Source of the DNA: Paenibacillus sp. PAMC 26794
GTDB lineage: Bacteria > Bacillota > Bacilli > Paenibacillales > Paenibacillaceae
Assembly (NCBI RefSeq): GCF_000316035.1
Contig: NZ_ANHX01000004.1
Location: forward strand, 186,001-250,000
DNA: 64,000 nucleotides
Reading direction: 5' to 3'
Each line of letters begins with the position of its first letter. Position 1 is the first letter of the stretch. The position numbers and the translations under genes are program-made. Positions 34,590-44,012 of this stretch are shown here, one piece after another. Under the pieces are notes generated by a model that was given only the letters and a program-made list of their open reading frames with translations, searched no databases and was not told the origin of the DNA.

Positions 34590-35855
34590 ATGACTACACC
34601 TGCATTGCAAAACAGTATTGTTAAAGATATGGGACTCGCTTCAGAGGGTCACCTGAAAATTGATTGGGTAGAAGCGCATATGCCGGTATTAAACCGCATT
34701 CGTCGCCAGTTCGAACAGGATCTGCCCTTCAAAGGTTTGAAGGTTGCCATTTGTCTTCATCTGGAGGCGAAAACAGCTTACTTGGCAAAAGTGATCAAAG
34801 CGGGTGGGGCAGAAGTAACAATTACGCATAGCAATCCATTGTCTACACAAGATGATGTTTGCGCAGCATTGGTGGAAGACGGCGTTACGGTGTATGCGAA
34901 GTACAATCCGGAGCCTGCGGAATTCAAATCACTGCAACTGCGTGCGCTTGAGGTGAAGCCTGATCTCATTATTGATGATGGTGGAGACTTTGCAACCATT
35001 ATTGCATCCGAGCGCCCTGACCTCGCAGCAACAATTCGCGGAGGAGCAGAAGAAACGACAACGGGTATTATTCGTTTGAAAGCATTGGCGAAAGAAGGCC
35101 AATTGAAGTTTCCGATGGTTGCGGTTAATGACGCATACTGCAAGTATCTGTTTGACAATCGCTACGGTACTGGACAATCTGCATTCGACGGGATTATTCG
35201 TACAACTAACTTGGTTATCGCTGGTAAAAACGTAGTGGTAGCAGGTTATGGCTGGTGTGGTAAGGGTGTAGCGATGCGCGCCAAAGGTCTTGGTGCGAAT
35301 GTGATCGTAACCGAGATTGATCCAATCAAAGCGGTAGAAGCGCACATGGATGGGTTCCGGGTCATGACGATGGTGGAAGCCGCCAAATTGGGCGATTTCT
35401 TTATCGCAGTTACAGGCAATAAGGATGTTATCACAGGGGAGCATTACGATGTGATGAAGAATGGAGCGATCCTGAGTAATGCGGGTCACTTTGATGTTGA
35501 AGTGAATAAACCTGAACTGGCTAAACGTTCAGAATCGATTCGCACAGTTCGCCGTAACATTGAGGAATATCGTTTCAAAGATGGTCGTAAAATGTACCTT
35601 CTTGCAGAAGGTCGTCTTGTGAACCTGGGTGCAGCAGATGGTCACCCTGCCGAAATTATGGATACGACGTTTGCTCTGCAGGCGCTTGGTCTACGTTATG
35701 TGAGTGAGAATTATGAAAACTTGGGTAAAAACGTTGTTAATGTACCTTATGATATTGACCAGCAGGTTGCCAGCTATAAACTTGAAAGCCTGAATATTGG
35801 CATCGACTCCTTGTCAGCTGAGCAAGAGAAATACCTGGATAGCTGGAAATTTTAA
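34590..35855 (+). CDS. ahcY: S-adenosylhomocysteine hydrolase, archaeal/thermophile type
   Basis: A 421-residue NAD-dependent hydrolase of the AHCY family. Conserved catalytic positions are H57, D130, E155 (GGAEETTTG), K185 and D189 (NDAYCKYLFDN). The NAD site reads GYGWCGKG (219-226) where classical enzymes have GYGDVGKG. The base-binding block reads CLHLEAKTA where classical enzymes have an H-x-T-x-E pattern, and the classical C-terminal HYRY tail is absent. These features are typical of archaeal-type members. It recycles S-adenosylhomocysteine, or possibly S-inosylhomocysteine. Many Bacillales use the Pfs route instead, so its place here is notable. The start is ATG 34590 behind GAGGAGG. 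Confidence 0.92.
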   Translation: MTTPALQNSIVKDMGLASEGHLKIDWVEAHMPVLNRIRRQFEQDLPFKGLKVAICLHLEAKTAYLAKVIKAGGAEVTITHSNPLSTQDDVCAALVEDGVTVYAKYNPEPAEFKSLQLRALEVKPDLIIDDGGDFATIIASERPDLAATIRGGAEETTTGIIRLKALAKEGQLKFPMVAVNDAYCKYLFDNRYGTGQSAFDGIIRTTNLVIAGKNVVVAGYGWCGKGVAMRAKGLGANVIVTEIDPIKAVEAHMDGFRVMTMVEAAKLGDFFIAVTGNKDVITGEHYDVMKNGAILSNAGHFDVEVNKPELAKRSESIRTVRRNIEEYRFKDGRKMYLLAEGRLVNLGAADGHPAEIMDTTFALQALGLRYVSENYENLGKNVVNVPYDIDQQVASYKLESLNIGIDSLSAEQEKYLDSWKF

Positions 35856-35963
35856 GCACTATCCAATAATTACAAGCTGATGAAATGGTTCAATAGGTAT
35901 AGAATGGTTTATTGATGATATGGCTCATGTGCGGGTAGACATACGATTGCCCGTTTAAGGGAA

Positions 35964-36004
35964 GCGTCTTTGATCCTGAGTGACAGGATCAAGGACGTTT
36001 TTTT
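35964..36004 (+). terminator. Terminator after ahcY
   Basis: CGTC-TTTGATCCTG pairs with CAGGATCAAGGACG, followed by seven T residues. It separates the bshC-ahcY unit from the mraZ promoter. Confidence 0.92.
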
Positions 36005-36064
36005 ATGCTGAAAAATTAAAAAATCAAGTCATGCAAGAAGGGTTTTGATTTTTTTGTGCGAATC

Positions 36065-36110
36065 TATTATGCTTAGGTGGTGGAAAGTGGGGCAAAGTGG
36101 GAGAAACGGG
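36065..36110 (+). promoter_or_regulatory. mraZ promoter with MraZ operator repeats
   Basis: A -10-like TATTAT (36065-36070) is followed by GTGG repeats at exact 10-bp steps: GTGGTG at 36077, GTGGGG at 36087, GTGGGA at 36097 and a degenerate CGGGTG at 36107. Tandem GTGGG-type boxes with a 10-bp period are the known binding sites of MraZ. Placed at and just after the predicted start of transcription, they should allow autorepression of the cluster. The -35 is poor (around 36042-36047). Confidence 0.75.
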
Positions 36111-36128
36111 TGAGGAGTGAGTGGGCCA

Positions 36129-36566
36129 ATGTTTATGGGGGAGTTCCAACATAGCATTGATGATAAGGGTCGGGTTATCATTCCGGCTAAATTCCGCGAA
36201 TCTCTGGGACCGTCTTTCGTTGTCACACGGGGTTTGGACCAGTGTCTTTTCGTGTACCCCATGGAGGAGTGGGGGGTCATGGAACAGAAGCTCAAAGCAC
36301 TGCCATTGATGAAATCTGATGCACGTGCGTTTACCCGGTTTTTTTTCTCGGGTGCAACCGAATGTGAACTGGACAAACAGGGCAGGGTAAATCTGCCGGG
36401 CAATTTAAGAGAGTATGCCAAGCTGGACAAGGATTGTGTTGTTCTTGGCGTGTCGAACCGGGTGGAGATTTGGAGCAAAGGCATATGGGAGAGTTATTTC
36501 AATCAATCCGAAGAAGCATTCAACGACATTGCCGAAAAGCTGGTCGATTTTAATTTTGATTTATAA
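36129..36566 (+). CDS. mraZ: Transcriptional regulator MraZ
   Basis: A 145-residue protein with two AbrB/SpoVT-type half-domains. The first opens [23 protein letters not shown]; the second contains [19 protein letters not shown]. It forms a ring that binds tandem repeats upstream of its own gene and represses the dcw operon. The start at ATG 36129 matches the family N-terminus and has GAGGAG 11 nt upstream; a GTG at 36117 would overlap that site. rsmH follows after 18 bp. Confidence 0.95.
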   Translation: MFMGEFQHSIDDKGRVIIPAKFRESLGPSFVVTRGLDQCLFVYPMEEWGVMEQKLKALPLMKSDARAFTRFFFSGATECELDKQGRVNLPGNLREYAKLDKDCVVLGVSNRVEIWSKGIWESYFNQSEEAFNDIAEKLVDFNFDL

Positions 36567-36584
36567 AGTCAGGAGGGGTGCAGG

Positions 36585-37535
36585 TTGTTTCACCACATAA
36601 CCGTACTCAAAGAAGAGGCAACAGAGGGATTAAACATCAAGCAGGACGGTATATACGTGGACTGCACTTTAGGCGGTGGCGGACATAGCTCCGTGATTGC
36701 TTCCAAGCTCGGTCCAGGGGGACGTCTGATCGCACTTGATCAGGATGATTGGGCTTTGGATAATGCTCGCGAGAAGCTCGCAGCTTATGGAGAACGTGTA
36801 ACATTGGTGAAAACCAATTTTCGAGATCTGGAACAGGTACTCAAGGATCTGGATGTACCAATGAAGGATGGTGCACCACAGGTCGACGGTATTTTGTACG
36901 ACTTGGGTGTGTCATCTCCGCAATTTGATGAAGGAGAACGTGGATTCAGCTACAATCACGATGCTCCGCTCGATATGCGAATGGACCAGGATGCAATGCT
37001 GACGGCCAAAGAGATTGTGAATGAATGGCCAGAAGAAGAGATTGCTCGAATTTTGTATCGCTATGGTGAAGAGAAGTTTTCGAGAAGAATTGCCCGTGTT
37101 ATCGTCGGAAAACGAGCGCAGTCTACCATTGAGACGACAGGTGAACTCGTGGAACTGATCAAGGAAGGCATCCCGGCGGCAGCTCGCCGTACTGGTGGAC
37201 ATCCTGCCAAACGCAGCTTCCAGGCATTACGGATTGCCGTCAACGATGAGTTGGGTGCGTTTGAAGAAGGTTTGCATCAGGCTGTTCGTTGTCTGGCACC
37301 AGGAGGACGTGTATCTGTTATTACCTTCCACTCCCTTGAGGATCGGATATGTAAACAGATTTTAAGCAGTTATCTGGAAAAATGCACATGTCCACCCGAC
37401 TTTCCGTTGTGTGTATGCGGGGGCAAGGGGTCCCTGCGTTTAATTAACAGAAAACCGCTGATTCCAACGGAAACGGAATTGTCCGAAAATTCACGTGCAC
37501 GTTCAGCCAAGCTGCGCGTAGCCGAGAAATTGTAG
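36585..37535 (+). CDS. rsmH: 16S rRNA (cytosine-1402-N4)-methyltransferase RsmH
   Basis: A 316-residue SAM-dependent methyltransferase (formerly MraW) acting on C1402 of 16S rRNA. The SAM-binding motif is [13 protein letters not shown] near residue 24, with DQD and [11 protein letters not shown] motifs further on and the small helical insert at about 105-215. ITFHSLEDR lies near the C-terminus. The start is TTG 36585 behind AGGAGGGG. It is the second gene of the dcw operon, 27 bp before ftsL. Confidence 0.95.
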   Translation: MFHHITVLKEEATEGLNIKQDGIYVDCTLGGGGHSSVIASKLGPGGRLIALDQDDWALDNAREKLAAYGERVTLVKTNFRDLEQVLKDLDVPMKDGAPQVDGILYDLGVSSPQFDEGERGFSYNHDAPLDMRMDQDAMLTAKEIVNEWPEEEIARILYRYGEEKFSRRIARVIVGKRAQSTIETTGELVELIKEGIPAAARRTGGHPAKRSFQALRIAVNDELGAFEEGLHQAVRCLAPGGRVSVITFHSLEDRICKQILSSYLEKCTCPPDFPLCVCGGKGSLRLINRKPLIPTETELSENSRARSAKLRVAEKL

Positions 37536-37562
37536 ATCAAGAGTGGAGGAGAGAATCGGAGT

Positions 37563-37991
37563 ATGGCATATACACGTGGTAATCTCGCTGTAAAAGAAAA
37601 AGCGTCCCAGGAACGTGTGACCCAGCAACGATACAAAGAAACCACCAAAGTGGTGACCCGTCGTACGGGTCTTCCGGCACGCGAGAAGATTTTGTATCTG
37701 ATTACCCTGGTTGCAGTGATCCTTGTTGGAGGAGCCTTGATGTCTCGTTATGCTCATATCTATGATCTGAACAAGCAGGCACAGTCCACTATTTCGGAAG
37801 TCAAGGGGTTTGAGAAGACGATTGCAGACCTGCAAGTGGAAAAAGAAACATTGAACAACCAAGTCATCGCAAATGCAAAACAACTTGGGTACGTTGAAGC
37901 TTCCGGTAAGGATGTCATTTTTGTACCTCGCTCAACAAGTACGAAATCAACAGGTACTGAATCCTCCTCGAATACAGCAAGCAGTAAGTAA
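37563..37991 (+). CDS. ftsL: Cell division protein FtsL
   Basis: A 142-residue bitopic divisome protein. It has a basic cytoplasmic tail (1-42), a single membrane helix (about 43-60, ILYLITLVAVILVGGAL), then an external leucine-zipper-like coiled coil (about 65-105) and a Ser/Thr-rich end. Sequence conservation in FtsL is low, so the call rests on topology, size and position between rsmH and pbpB. It should pair with DivIC and DivIB at the septum. The start is ATG 37563 after GTGGAGGAGAG. Confidence 0.85.
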   Translation: MAYTRGNLAVKEKASQERVTQQRYKETTKVVTRRTGLPAREKILYLITLVAVILVGGALMSRYAHIYDLNKQAQSTISEVKGFEKTIADLQVEKETLNNQVIANAKQLGYVEASGKDVIFVPRSTSTKSTGTESSSNTASSK

Positions 37992-38003
37992 AGAGGTGTT
38001 CCG

Positions 38004-40337
38004 ATGATAAAAAGAATAAAGATGCGCACGTTGCTCATAGGGGGATGTATCACCCTCTTTTTTCTTGTACTCGTAACCCGAATCTTTTTCATTCAAGTAG
38101 TGAATGGCGGTGTATGGCAGGAACGGGCAGCCGGTTTGGTAGAGCGGGAACAGACGATTAAGGCTGCACGTGGAACGATTACGGACCGAAATGGTAACAT
38201 TTTGGCTACCGATGCGCCTGCGTATACGGTTTCCGTTAATCCGTTATTAATTAATGAACTCGGAATTCAGGATGTTGTTACGGAGAAGCTCTCTACCCTT
38301 CTTGGGAAAAATGAGAGTGAGATGCGTGCTCTGGTCACAGCCAAAAATGCAAAGGGCAAGTTTTTTCAGCAGCGTGAAGTACGCAGTGAAGGATATAAGA
38401 TAAGTCCTGAGCTTGCGGAAAAAGTCAACGAACTGCGTGAGGAATTACAAGAAGAGTACAAGGCTCGTAATGCCATTGTCATGGCTCAAGAATCGAAGCG
38501 GTTTTACCCTGAAGAAACACTTGCTTCTCATCTCTTGGGATATATGAGCCGTGATGGGAAAGCTGTCAATGGACTTGAAGTCTCATATGATGAAGCACTG
38601 ACAGGTACAGATGGATATCTGAATTATCAGAAGGATGCCAAAGGCATTAAACTTCCGGATTCACAGGATAACTATCTACCACCTCAGAACGGTAAGAACC
38701 TTACGCTGACCATCGATGATACGATCCAGTTCTACATTGAGGATGCAATGAAAGAAGCCGTTGCCAAGTATAATCCACTGAGCATGACGGTCATTGCTGC
38801 AGACCCAAACACGATGGAGATTCTAGGGATGGCGAACTGGCCAACCTTTAACCCGAATACGTATGGGAGTACACCTGATCAAAAGAATTTTATCAACCAT
38901 GCTACGCAATCCATCTATGAGCCAGGTAGTACATTCAAAATAGTTACGCTAGCAGGGGCTGTTGAAGAAAAACTCTTTGATCCCAATGCAAGTTTTGAAT
39001 CCAAACGCATGTATATCGGTGGTTTCCCGATTAGTGATAATGGTCATTCCTATGGTTGGATCTCGTATCTCGAAGGTGTCAAGCGGTCAAGTAACATTGC
39101 TTTTGTTAACTTGGGTTACAACATGCTTGGCGGCGAACGTCTGCGTCATTACATAGACGAATTCGGCTTCGGCAAAAAGACGGGTATTGATCTGCCAAAT
39201 GAGGCAGCGTCCCCGATCAAGCCACTGGTTTACAAATCCGAGATTGCTACCGCAGCCTACGGTCACGGTCTTGTACAGGTAACACCAATTCAACAGGTCG
39301 CAGCGATCTCAGCGATTGCCAATGGTGGCAAGTTGCTTGAGCCGCATCTGGTGAAGGAGATCAAGAACCCGAATGACGGGACAACGGAAGTGATCAAACC
39401 CAAAGTTGTTCGTCAGGTGATTTCCAAGGAATCTTCCAAACTGGTGAGCGGTTATCTGGAACAAGTGGTTGCAGACCAAACGATTGGTACCGGTCGTAAT
39501 GCTTATATCGAGGGTTACCGTGTAGCTGGTAAGACAGGTACGGCAAGAAAGGTTGTTAACGGAGCATACAGCAAGTCCAAAGACGTTGTATCGTTTATTG
39601 GATTCGCACCCGTGAATAATCCGAAGATTGCTATACTTGTTGTCATTGACCAACCGGATGGAACCAACATTGGGGGAGGAACCGCAGCTGCCCCGGTGTT
39701 CAAAAAGATTGTCAGCCAGACTCTTCAATACATGGGAATACCCAAAGATACAGCCAAAACTACTGACAAAAAGTCAAAAGAAGTCTCTGTCGTGCAAGCC
39801 AAGGCGCCTGACTTGAGTGGCAAGACAGCCAAACAGGCCAGAAGCCAGCTTCTAAGCGCAGGTATTGCTTATGTGACTCTTGGTCAAGGTGATAATGTAA
39901 TTCGGCAGTATCCGGTTGCTGGCGCTTCTATGAATCCTGGCCAACGAATCTATCTGCTAACGGAAGAAAGCAGCAAGATGAAGATTCCCGATCTAACAGG
40001 TGAATCTCTCCGGGATGCCCTTGAAGTACTCTCTCTCATGAAAGTGGGGGTTACGGTCAAGGGCGAGGGTTATGTCGTGAAGCAAACCGAGCAGGTTGCA
40101 GGTGAGCAGAGAACCGTACAGTTGAACTTGCAAACTGCCAAAGCTGCAGTGACAGGTATAGCCGATGAGGCTCCAATCTCTTCTGATCCGTCGTCAGAAG
40201 CTGAGGTGAAGGAACAAGAGGCTTCGGGCGGAGAAGGTAAAACCGAAGGAACAGACGAAACAGATAACAATAAGGCTCCTTCCAATGAATCCCAATCCTC
40301 TGATAATCCAGCAACAAACGGGGCTTCTCTTCCATAG
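38004..40337 (+). CDS. pbpB: Division transpeptidase PBP2B with PASTA domains
   Basis: A 777-residue class B penicillin-binding protein. It has an N-terminal anchor (about 9-31), a dimerisation domain, and a transpeptidase with S309-T-F-K312, S362-S-N364 and K510-T-G-T. Two PASTA-like modules follow (about 595-720, including PDLSGKTAKQARSQL and PDLTGESLRDALEVL), and then an acidic Ser/Glu/Asn-rich tail of some 50 residues. It is the septal crosslinking enzyme and works with FtsW-type synthase. The tail looks disordered and is longer than in B. subtilis PBP2B. The start is ATG 38004 with AGAGGTG upstream. Confidence 0.93.
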   Translation: MIKRIKMRTLLIGGCITLFFLVLVTRIFFIQVVNGGVWQERAAGLVEREQTIKAARGTITDRNGNILATDAPAYTVSVNPLLINELGIQDVVTEKLSTLLGKNESEMRALVTAKNAKGKFFQQREVRSEGYKISPELAEKVNELREELQEEYKARNAIVMAQESKRFYPEETLASHLLGYMSRDGKAVNGLEVSYDEALTGTDGYLNYQKDAKGIKLPDSQDNYLPPQNGKNLTLTIDDTIQFYIEDAMKEAVAKYNPLSMTVIAADPNTMEILGMANWPTFNPNTYGSTPDQKNFINHATQSIYEPGSTFKIVTLAGAVEEKLFDPNASFESKRMYIGGFPISDNGHSYGWISYLEGVKRSSNIAFVNLGYNMLGGERLRHYIDEFGFGKKTGIDLPNEAASPIKPLVYKSEIATAAYGHGLVQVTPIQQVAAISAIANGGKLLEPHLVKEIKNPNDGTTEVIKPKVVRQVISKESSKLVSGYLEQVVADQTIGTGRNAYIEGYRVAGKTGTARKVVNGAYSKSKDVVSFIGFAPVNNPKIAILVVIDQPDGTNIGGGTAAAPVFKKIVSQTLQYMGIPKDTAKTTDKKSKEVSVVQAKAPDLSGKTAKQARSQLLSAGIAYVTLGQGDNVIRQYPVAGASMNPGQRIYLLTEESSKMKIPDLTGESLRDALEVLSLMKVGVTVKGEGYVVKQTEQVAGEQRTVQLNLQTAKAAVTGIADEAPISSDPSSEAEVKEQEASGGEGKTEGTDETDNNKAPSNESQSSDNPATNGASLP

Positions 40338-40431
40338 GGAGCTCTGACAGCTTGTTCTAACCCCCGGTTGTCCTGAATATTCATGAATGGAACGAATGTC
40401 ATGATTTTGGGACGAGTGGGGGGATCTTTTC

Positions 40432-42384
40432 GTGAAGGGATCAAGCGTAAATCTGCGGCGCAGGCTGCTATGGAGTTTAATGATTTTAGTTTTGTTATTT
40501 TCGGCCCTGATGATCAGGCTTGCTTATGTACAGCTCGGGGAAGGCCCTGAATTGTCAGCAAAAGCAGAAGAATCCTGGCGGCGTAATATTCCTTACTCAG
40601 CCAAGAGAGGGGAGATCCTGGATCGAAATGGAACCTCTCTGGCCTATAATGTGACAACACCAACCATTATGGCCATTCCGGCTCAGGTTAAAGAAGCTGA
40701 AACGACGGCTAAAGCGCTGGCCCCATTGCTTGGGATGACGGAAGAAAAAGTGCTCGCAACCATCAAGAAACGAGAACTCATTGTACGACTACAACCCGGT
40801 GGCCGCAAAATTACGATGGAGAAAGCTCAGCGCATCCGTGATTTGAAGCTTCCGGGTATCGTTGTTGCTGAGGACAATAAACGTTTTTATCCTTATGATG
40901 ATTTGGCTGCCCATATTCTTGGTTTTACGGGCATTGATAATCAGGGCTTAACGGGTGTTGAGAAGAAATATGATGATAAGCTGAATGGTTTGAATGGCAG
41001 TGTGTCCTACTTGTCCGATGCGGCCGGAAGGCTAATGCCGGGCTCATCCGAGAAGTATGTGGAACCGAAGGACGGCCTTAACCTCAGACTGACCATTGAT
41101 AAATCCATTCAGTCCATCATGGAGAGAGAACTGGATCAGGCCATGGTGAAGTTCCAGGCGAACTCTGCATTGGCCATAGCGATGAATCCCAAAACGGGTG
41201 AAATTTTGGGGATGTCCAGCAGGCCGGGATACGAACCTGCTGATTATCAGCAATATCCCGCGGAGATATACAATCGGAATTTACCGATCTGGATGACCTA
41301 CGAGCCGGGCTCCACATTTAAGATCATTACTTTGGCAGCAGCGCTTGAAGAGAAAAAGGTCAATCTGCAACAGGATCAATTTTTTGATCCCGGATATGTT
41401 GAGGTGGGTGGAGCCCGTCTGCGTTGCTGGAAAAAGGGTGGCCATGGAAGTCAGACCTTCTTACAAGTTGTGGAGAACTCATGTAACCCGGGCTTTGTGG
41501 CTTTGGGGCAGAGGCTGGGCAAAGAATCGCTCTTCTCCTATATTAAAGACTTTGGTTTCGGTACCAAGACAGGGATCGACCTCAGCGGAGAAGCGAGTGG
41601 AATTCTGTTCAAACTGTCCAGAGTGGGACCTGTTGAGCTTGCAACGACTGCTTTTGGTCAAGGTGTATCCGTAACGCCCATTCAGCAAGTAGCTGCTGTG
41701 TCAGCGGCCATCAATGGGGGGAAACTTTACAAGCCTTATGTTACGAAAGCGTGGGTCCATCCGGTCACCGGAGAAGTCATGGAAGAAGCCAAGCCGGAAC
41801 TGGTTCGTCAGGTGATCTCGGAGAATACATCCAAACAAGTACGTGAAGCACTCGAGAGTGTTGTCGCAAAAGGTACCGGGCGTCCGGCATTCATTGATGG
41901 ATACCGGGTCGGTGGCAAAACAGGTACAGCCCAGAAGGTTATCAACGGACGTTATTCCTCGACCGAGCATATCGTATCCTTTATCGGATTTGCACCGGCA
42001 GATGACCCTCAGATTGTGGTCTATACCGCAGTTGATAATCCCAAAGGAATTCAGTTCGGAGGTGTGGTTGCCGCCCCGATTGTGCAGAACATCCTTGAAG
42101 ATGCTTTGCATTATATGAATGTCCCTGTTCGGAAGGATCAGGTCGCCAAAGAATACAAGTATGGTGAGACCAAAATCGTGACCGTTCCAGATCTGACAGG
42201 CGCTACAGTTGCTGATTTATACGAAGACCTGAACATGAATTTTATGCTGGCGAAGTCCGGTAGTGGAAAATATGTGATTAACCAGGCGCCTAAGCCTGGC
42301 GCAAGGGTAGATCAGGGCTCAACCATCCGCATTTATATGGGGAATGTACTGAACGATGCACATGATCACACAAAGGATGAATAA
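40432..42384 (+). CDS. spoVD: Sporulation-specific transpeptidase SpoVD-like PBP
   Basis: A 650-residue class B PBP paralogous to its upstream neighbour. The anchor is at about 11-34; catalytic motifs are S294-T-F-K297, S350-C-N352 and K496-T-G-T. One PASTA domain ends the protein (about 578-640, VPDLTGATVADLYEDL). The two cysteines C332 and C351, the latter in VENSCNPGF, match the redox-sensitive cysteines known in SpoVD. It should make spore cortex peptidoglycan with SpoVE. The start is GTG 40432 behind GGGGGGA. The 94-bp gap before it probably holds its own promoter, but none is clear. Confidence 0.9.
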   Translation: MKGSSVNLRRRLLWSLMILVLLFSALMIRLAYVQLGEGPELSAKAEESWRRNIPYSAKRGEILDRNGTSLAYNVTTPTIMAIPAQVKEAETTAKALAPLLGMTEEKVLATIKKRELIVRLQPGGRKITMEKAQRIRDLKLPGIVVAEDNKRFYPYDDLAAHILGFTGIDNQGLTGVEKKYDDKLNGLNGSVSYLSDAAGRLMPGSSEKYVEPKDGLNLRLTIDKSIQSIMERELDQAMVKFQANSALAIAMNPKTGEILGMSSRPGYEPADYQQYPAEIYNRNLPIWMTYEPGSTFKIITLAAALEEKKVNLQQDQFFDPGYVEVGGARLRCWKKGGHGSQTFLQVVENSCNPGFVALGQRLGKESLFSYIKDFGFGTKTGIDLSGEASGILFKLSRVGPVELATTAFGQGVSVTPIQQVAAVSAAINGGKLYKPYVTKAWVHPVTGEVMEEAKPELVRQVISENTSKQVREALESVVAKGTGRPAFIDGYRVGGKTGTAQKVINGRYSSTEHIVSFIGFAPADDPQIVVYTAVDNPKGIQFGGVVAAPIVQNILEDALHYMNVPVRKDQVAKEYKYGETKIVTVPDLTGATVADLYEDLNMNFMLAKSGSGKYVINQAPKPGARVDQGSTIRIYMGNVLNDAHDHTKDE

Positions 42385-42524
42385 AGGGACTTAGGGGTAG
42401 TTTGAGGCTTCTAGCGCAACAAAATTCATCCAAGTGCGTTTCAATATTTGGTTGTATTGACGATATTAATAAATACAGACATATGTTAAAACAGAAGTAT
42501 AATTGGAAAAGTGAGGTTATTCAT

Positions 42525-44012
42525 GTGCTTTTAAAACAATTTGCATCGATGCTGACCACCGCCCGCCTCGTGGGCGAATCAAATACAGAATGCCAAAACC
42601 TTCAGACAGATTCCCGGCAGGTAAAACCGGGTGATCTGTTTATCTGTCTTCCGGGGCATACGGTAGATGGTCATGATTATGCAGAAAAAGCTGTAAATGC
42701 CGGTGCAGTTGCATTGGTGGTTGAACGGCAGCTGGATCTGCCTGTACCACAATTGCTGGTGAAGGACAGCCGATTTGCGATGGCTGTTCTAGCAGATTTC
42801 TTTTTTGACTCTCCAAGCCAGAAGATGAATATGATTGGTGTAACGGGAACGAACGGAAAAACAACGACCACCTATTTGATTGAAAAAATCATGAGTGATT
42901 ACGGACGCAAGACGGGATTGATCGGTACTATTCAAATGCGGTATGACGGTCGCACCTACCCGATGTCAGGAACAACACCAGAGGCGCTTGATCTGCAGCG
43001 TAGTCTGCATGATATGGTTCAGAAAGGTACAGACTGCTGTGTTATGGAAGTTTCTTCTCACGCATTGGAACAAGGGCGAGTAAAGGGAACAAATTTCCGT
43101 ACTGCAGTGTTCACTAACTTGACGCAAGATCATTTGGACTACCACCATTCCATGGAGGAATATCGCGGGGCCAAAGGATTGTTCTTCGCACGACTGGGTA
43201 ACGGTTATACGGAAGATGTCTCACAGCGTAAATTCGCTGTTATCAATGCAGATGATCCGGCTGCAGCTTATTTCATCTCTGTGACTGCGGCTGAAGTGAT
43301 TACATATGGCATGGGTGAAAAGGCGGATGTACGCGCATCCCAAATCTCAATCACGTCTCAGGGAACTTCTTTCCACGTGGATACATTTGCAGGCAGCACG
43401 GATATTCGCTTGCGCATGGTAGGCAAATTCAATGTGTACAATGCAATGGCAGCAATCTCCGCAGCGCTGGTTGAAGGCATTCCGCTGGAAGAGATCAAGC
43501 GCAGTCTGGAGACGGTTCCGGGCGTGGATGGACGTGTTGAAGGAGTGGACGAAGGACAGCCATTTGCTGTTATTGTCGATTATGCCCATACACCGGATGG
43601 ACTGGAGAATGTGTTGCGTACGGTGAAAGAATTTGCCGAAGGACGTGTAATCTGCGTGTTTGGCTGTGGTGGTGACAGGGACCGTACCAAACGCCCTCTC
43701 ATGGGGAAAATTGCTGCGAATTATAGTGATTTTGTACTGGTTACTTCCGATAATCCACGGACAGAAGATCCGGATCTGATTCTCAAAGACATTGAACAGG
43801 GCCTGATTGAAGAATCCGTTCCTGCTGAACGTTATACGATGATTGTGGATCGGCGCCAGGCGATTCATGAAGCTATTGAAATGGCAAGCCCAGCCGATGT
43901 AGTATTGATTGCGGGCAAGGGTCACGAGACCTATCAAATTATCGGCACAACCAAAACCGATTTTGATGACCGAATCATAGCCAAAGAAGCGATAAGGGGC
44001 AAATCCAATTGA
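42525..44012 (+). CDS. murE: UDP-MurNAc-tripeptide synthetase MurE (meso-diaminopimelate type)
   Basis: A 495-residue ligase adding meso-diaminopimelate to UDP-MurNAc-L-Ala-D-Glu. The ATP motif is GTNGKT (108-113). The DNPR motif in the third domain (TSDNPRTEDP) marks diaminopimelate rather than lysine specificity. The start is taken as GTG 42525, 8 nt after GTGAGG. The open frame reaches 42402, but those 41 residues are unlike MurE. The stop shares four bases with the TTG start of murF (TTGA). Confidence 0.92.
   Translation: MLLKQFASMLTTARLVGESNTECQNLQTDSRQVKPGDLFICLPGHTVDGHDYAEKAVNAGAVALVVERQLDLPVPQLLVKDSRFAMAVLADFFFDSPSQKMNMIGVTGTNGKTTTTYLIEKIMSDYGRKTGLIGTIQMRYDGRTYPMSGTTPEALDLQRSLHDMVQKGTDCCVMEVSSHALEQGRVKGTNFRTAVFTNLTQDHLDYHHSMEEYRGAKGLFFARLGNGYTEDVSQRKFAVINADDPAAAYFISVTAAEVITYGMGEKADVRASQISITSQGTSFHVDTFAGSTDIRLRMVGKFNVYNAMAAISAALVEGIPLEEIKRSLETVPGVDGRVEGVDEGQPFAVIVDYAHTPDGLENVLRTVKEFAEGRVICVFGCGGDRDRTKRPLMGKIAANYSDFVLVTSDNPRTEDPDLILKDIEQGLIEESVPAERYTMIVDRRQAIHEAIEMASPADVVLIAGKGHETYQIIGTTKTDFDDRIIAKEAIRGKSN

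Noticed and set aside
42402..42524. An N-terminal extension of MurE by 41 residues
   Set aside because: The extra residues do not resemble MurE, and GTG 42525 has a well-placed ribosome site and gives the normal family length.
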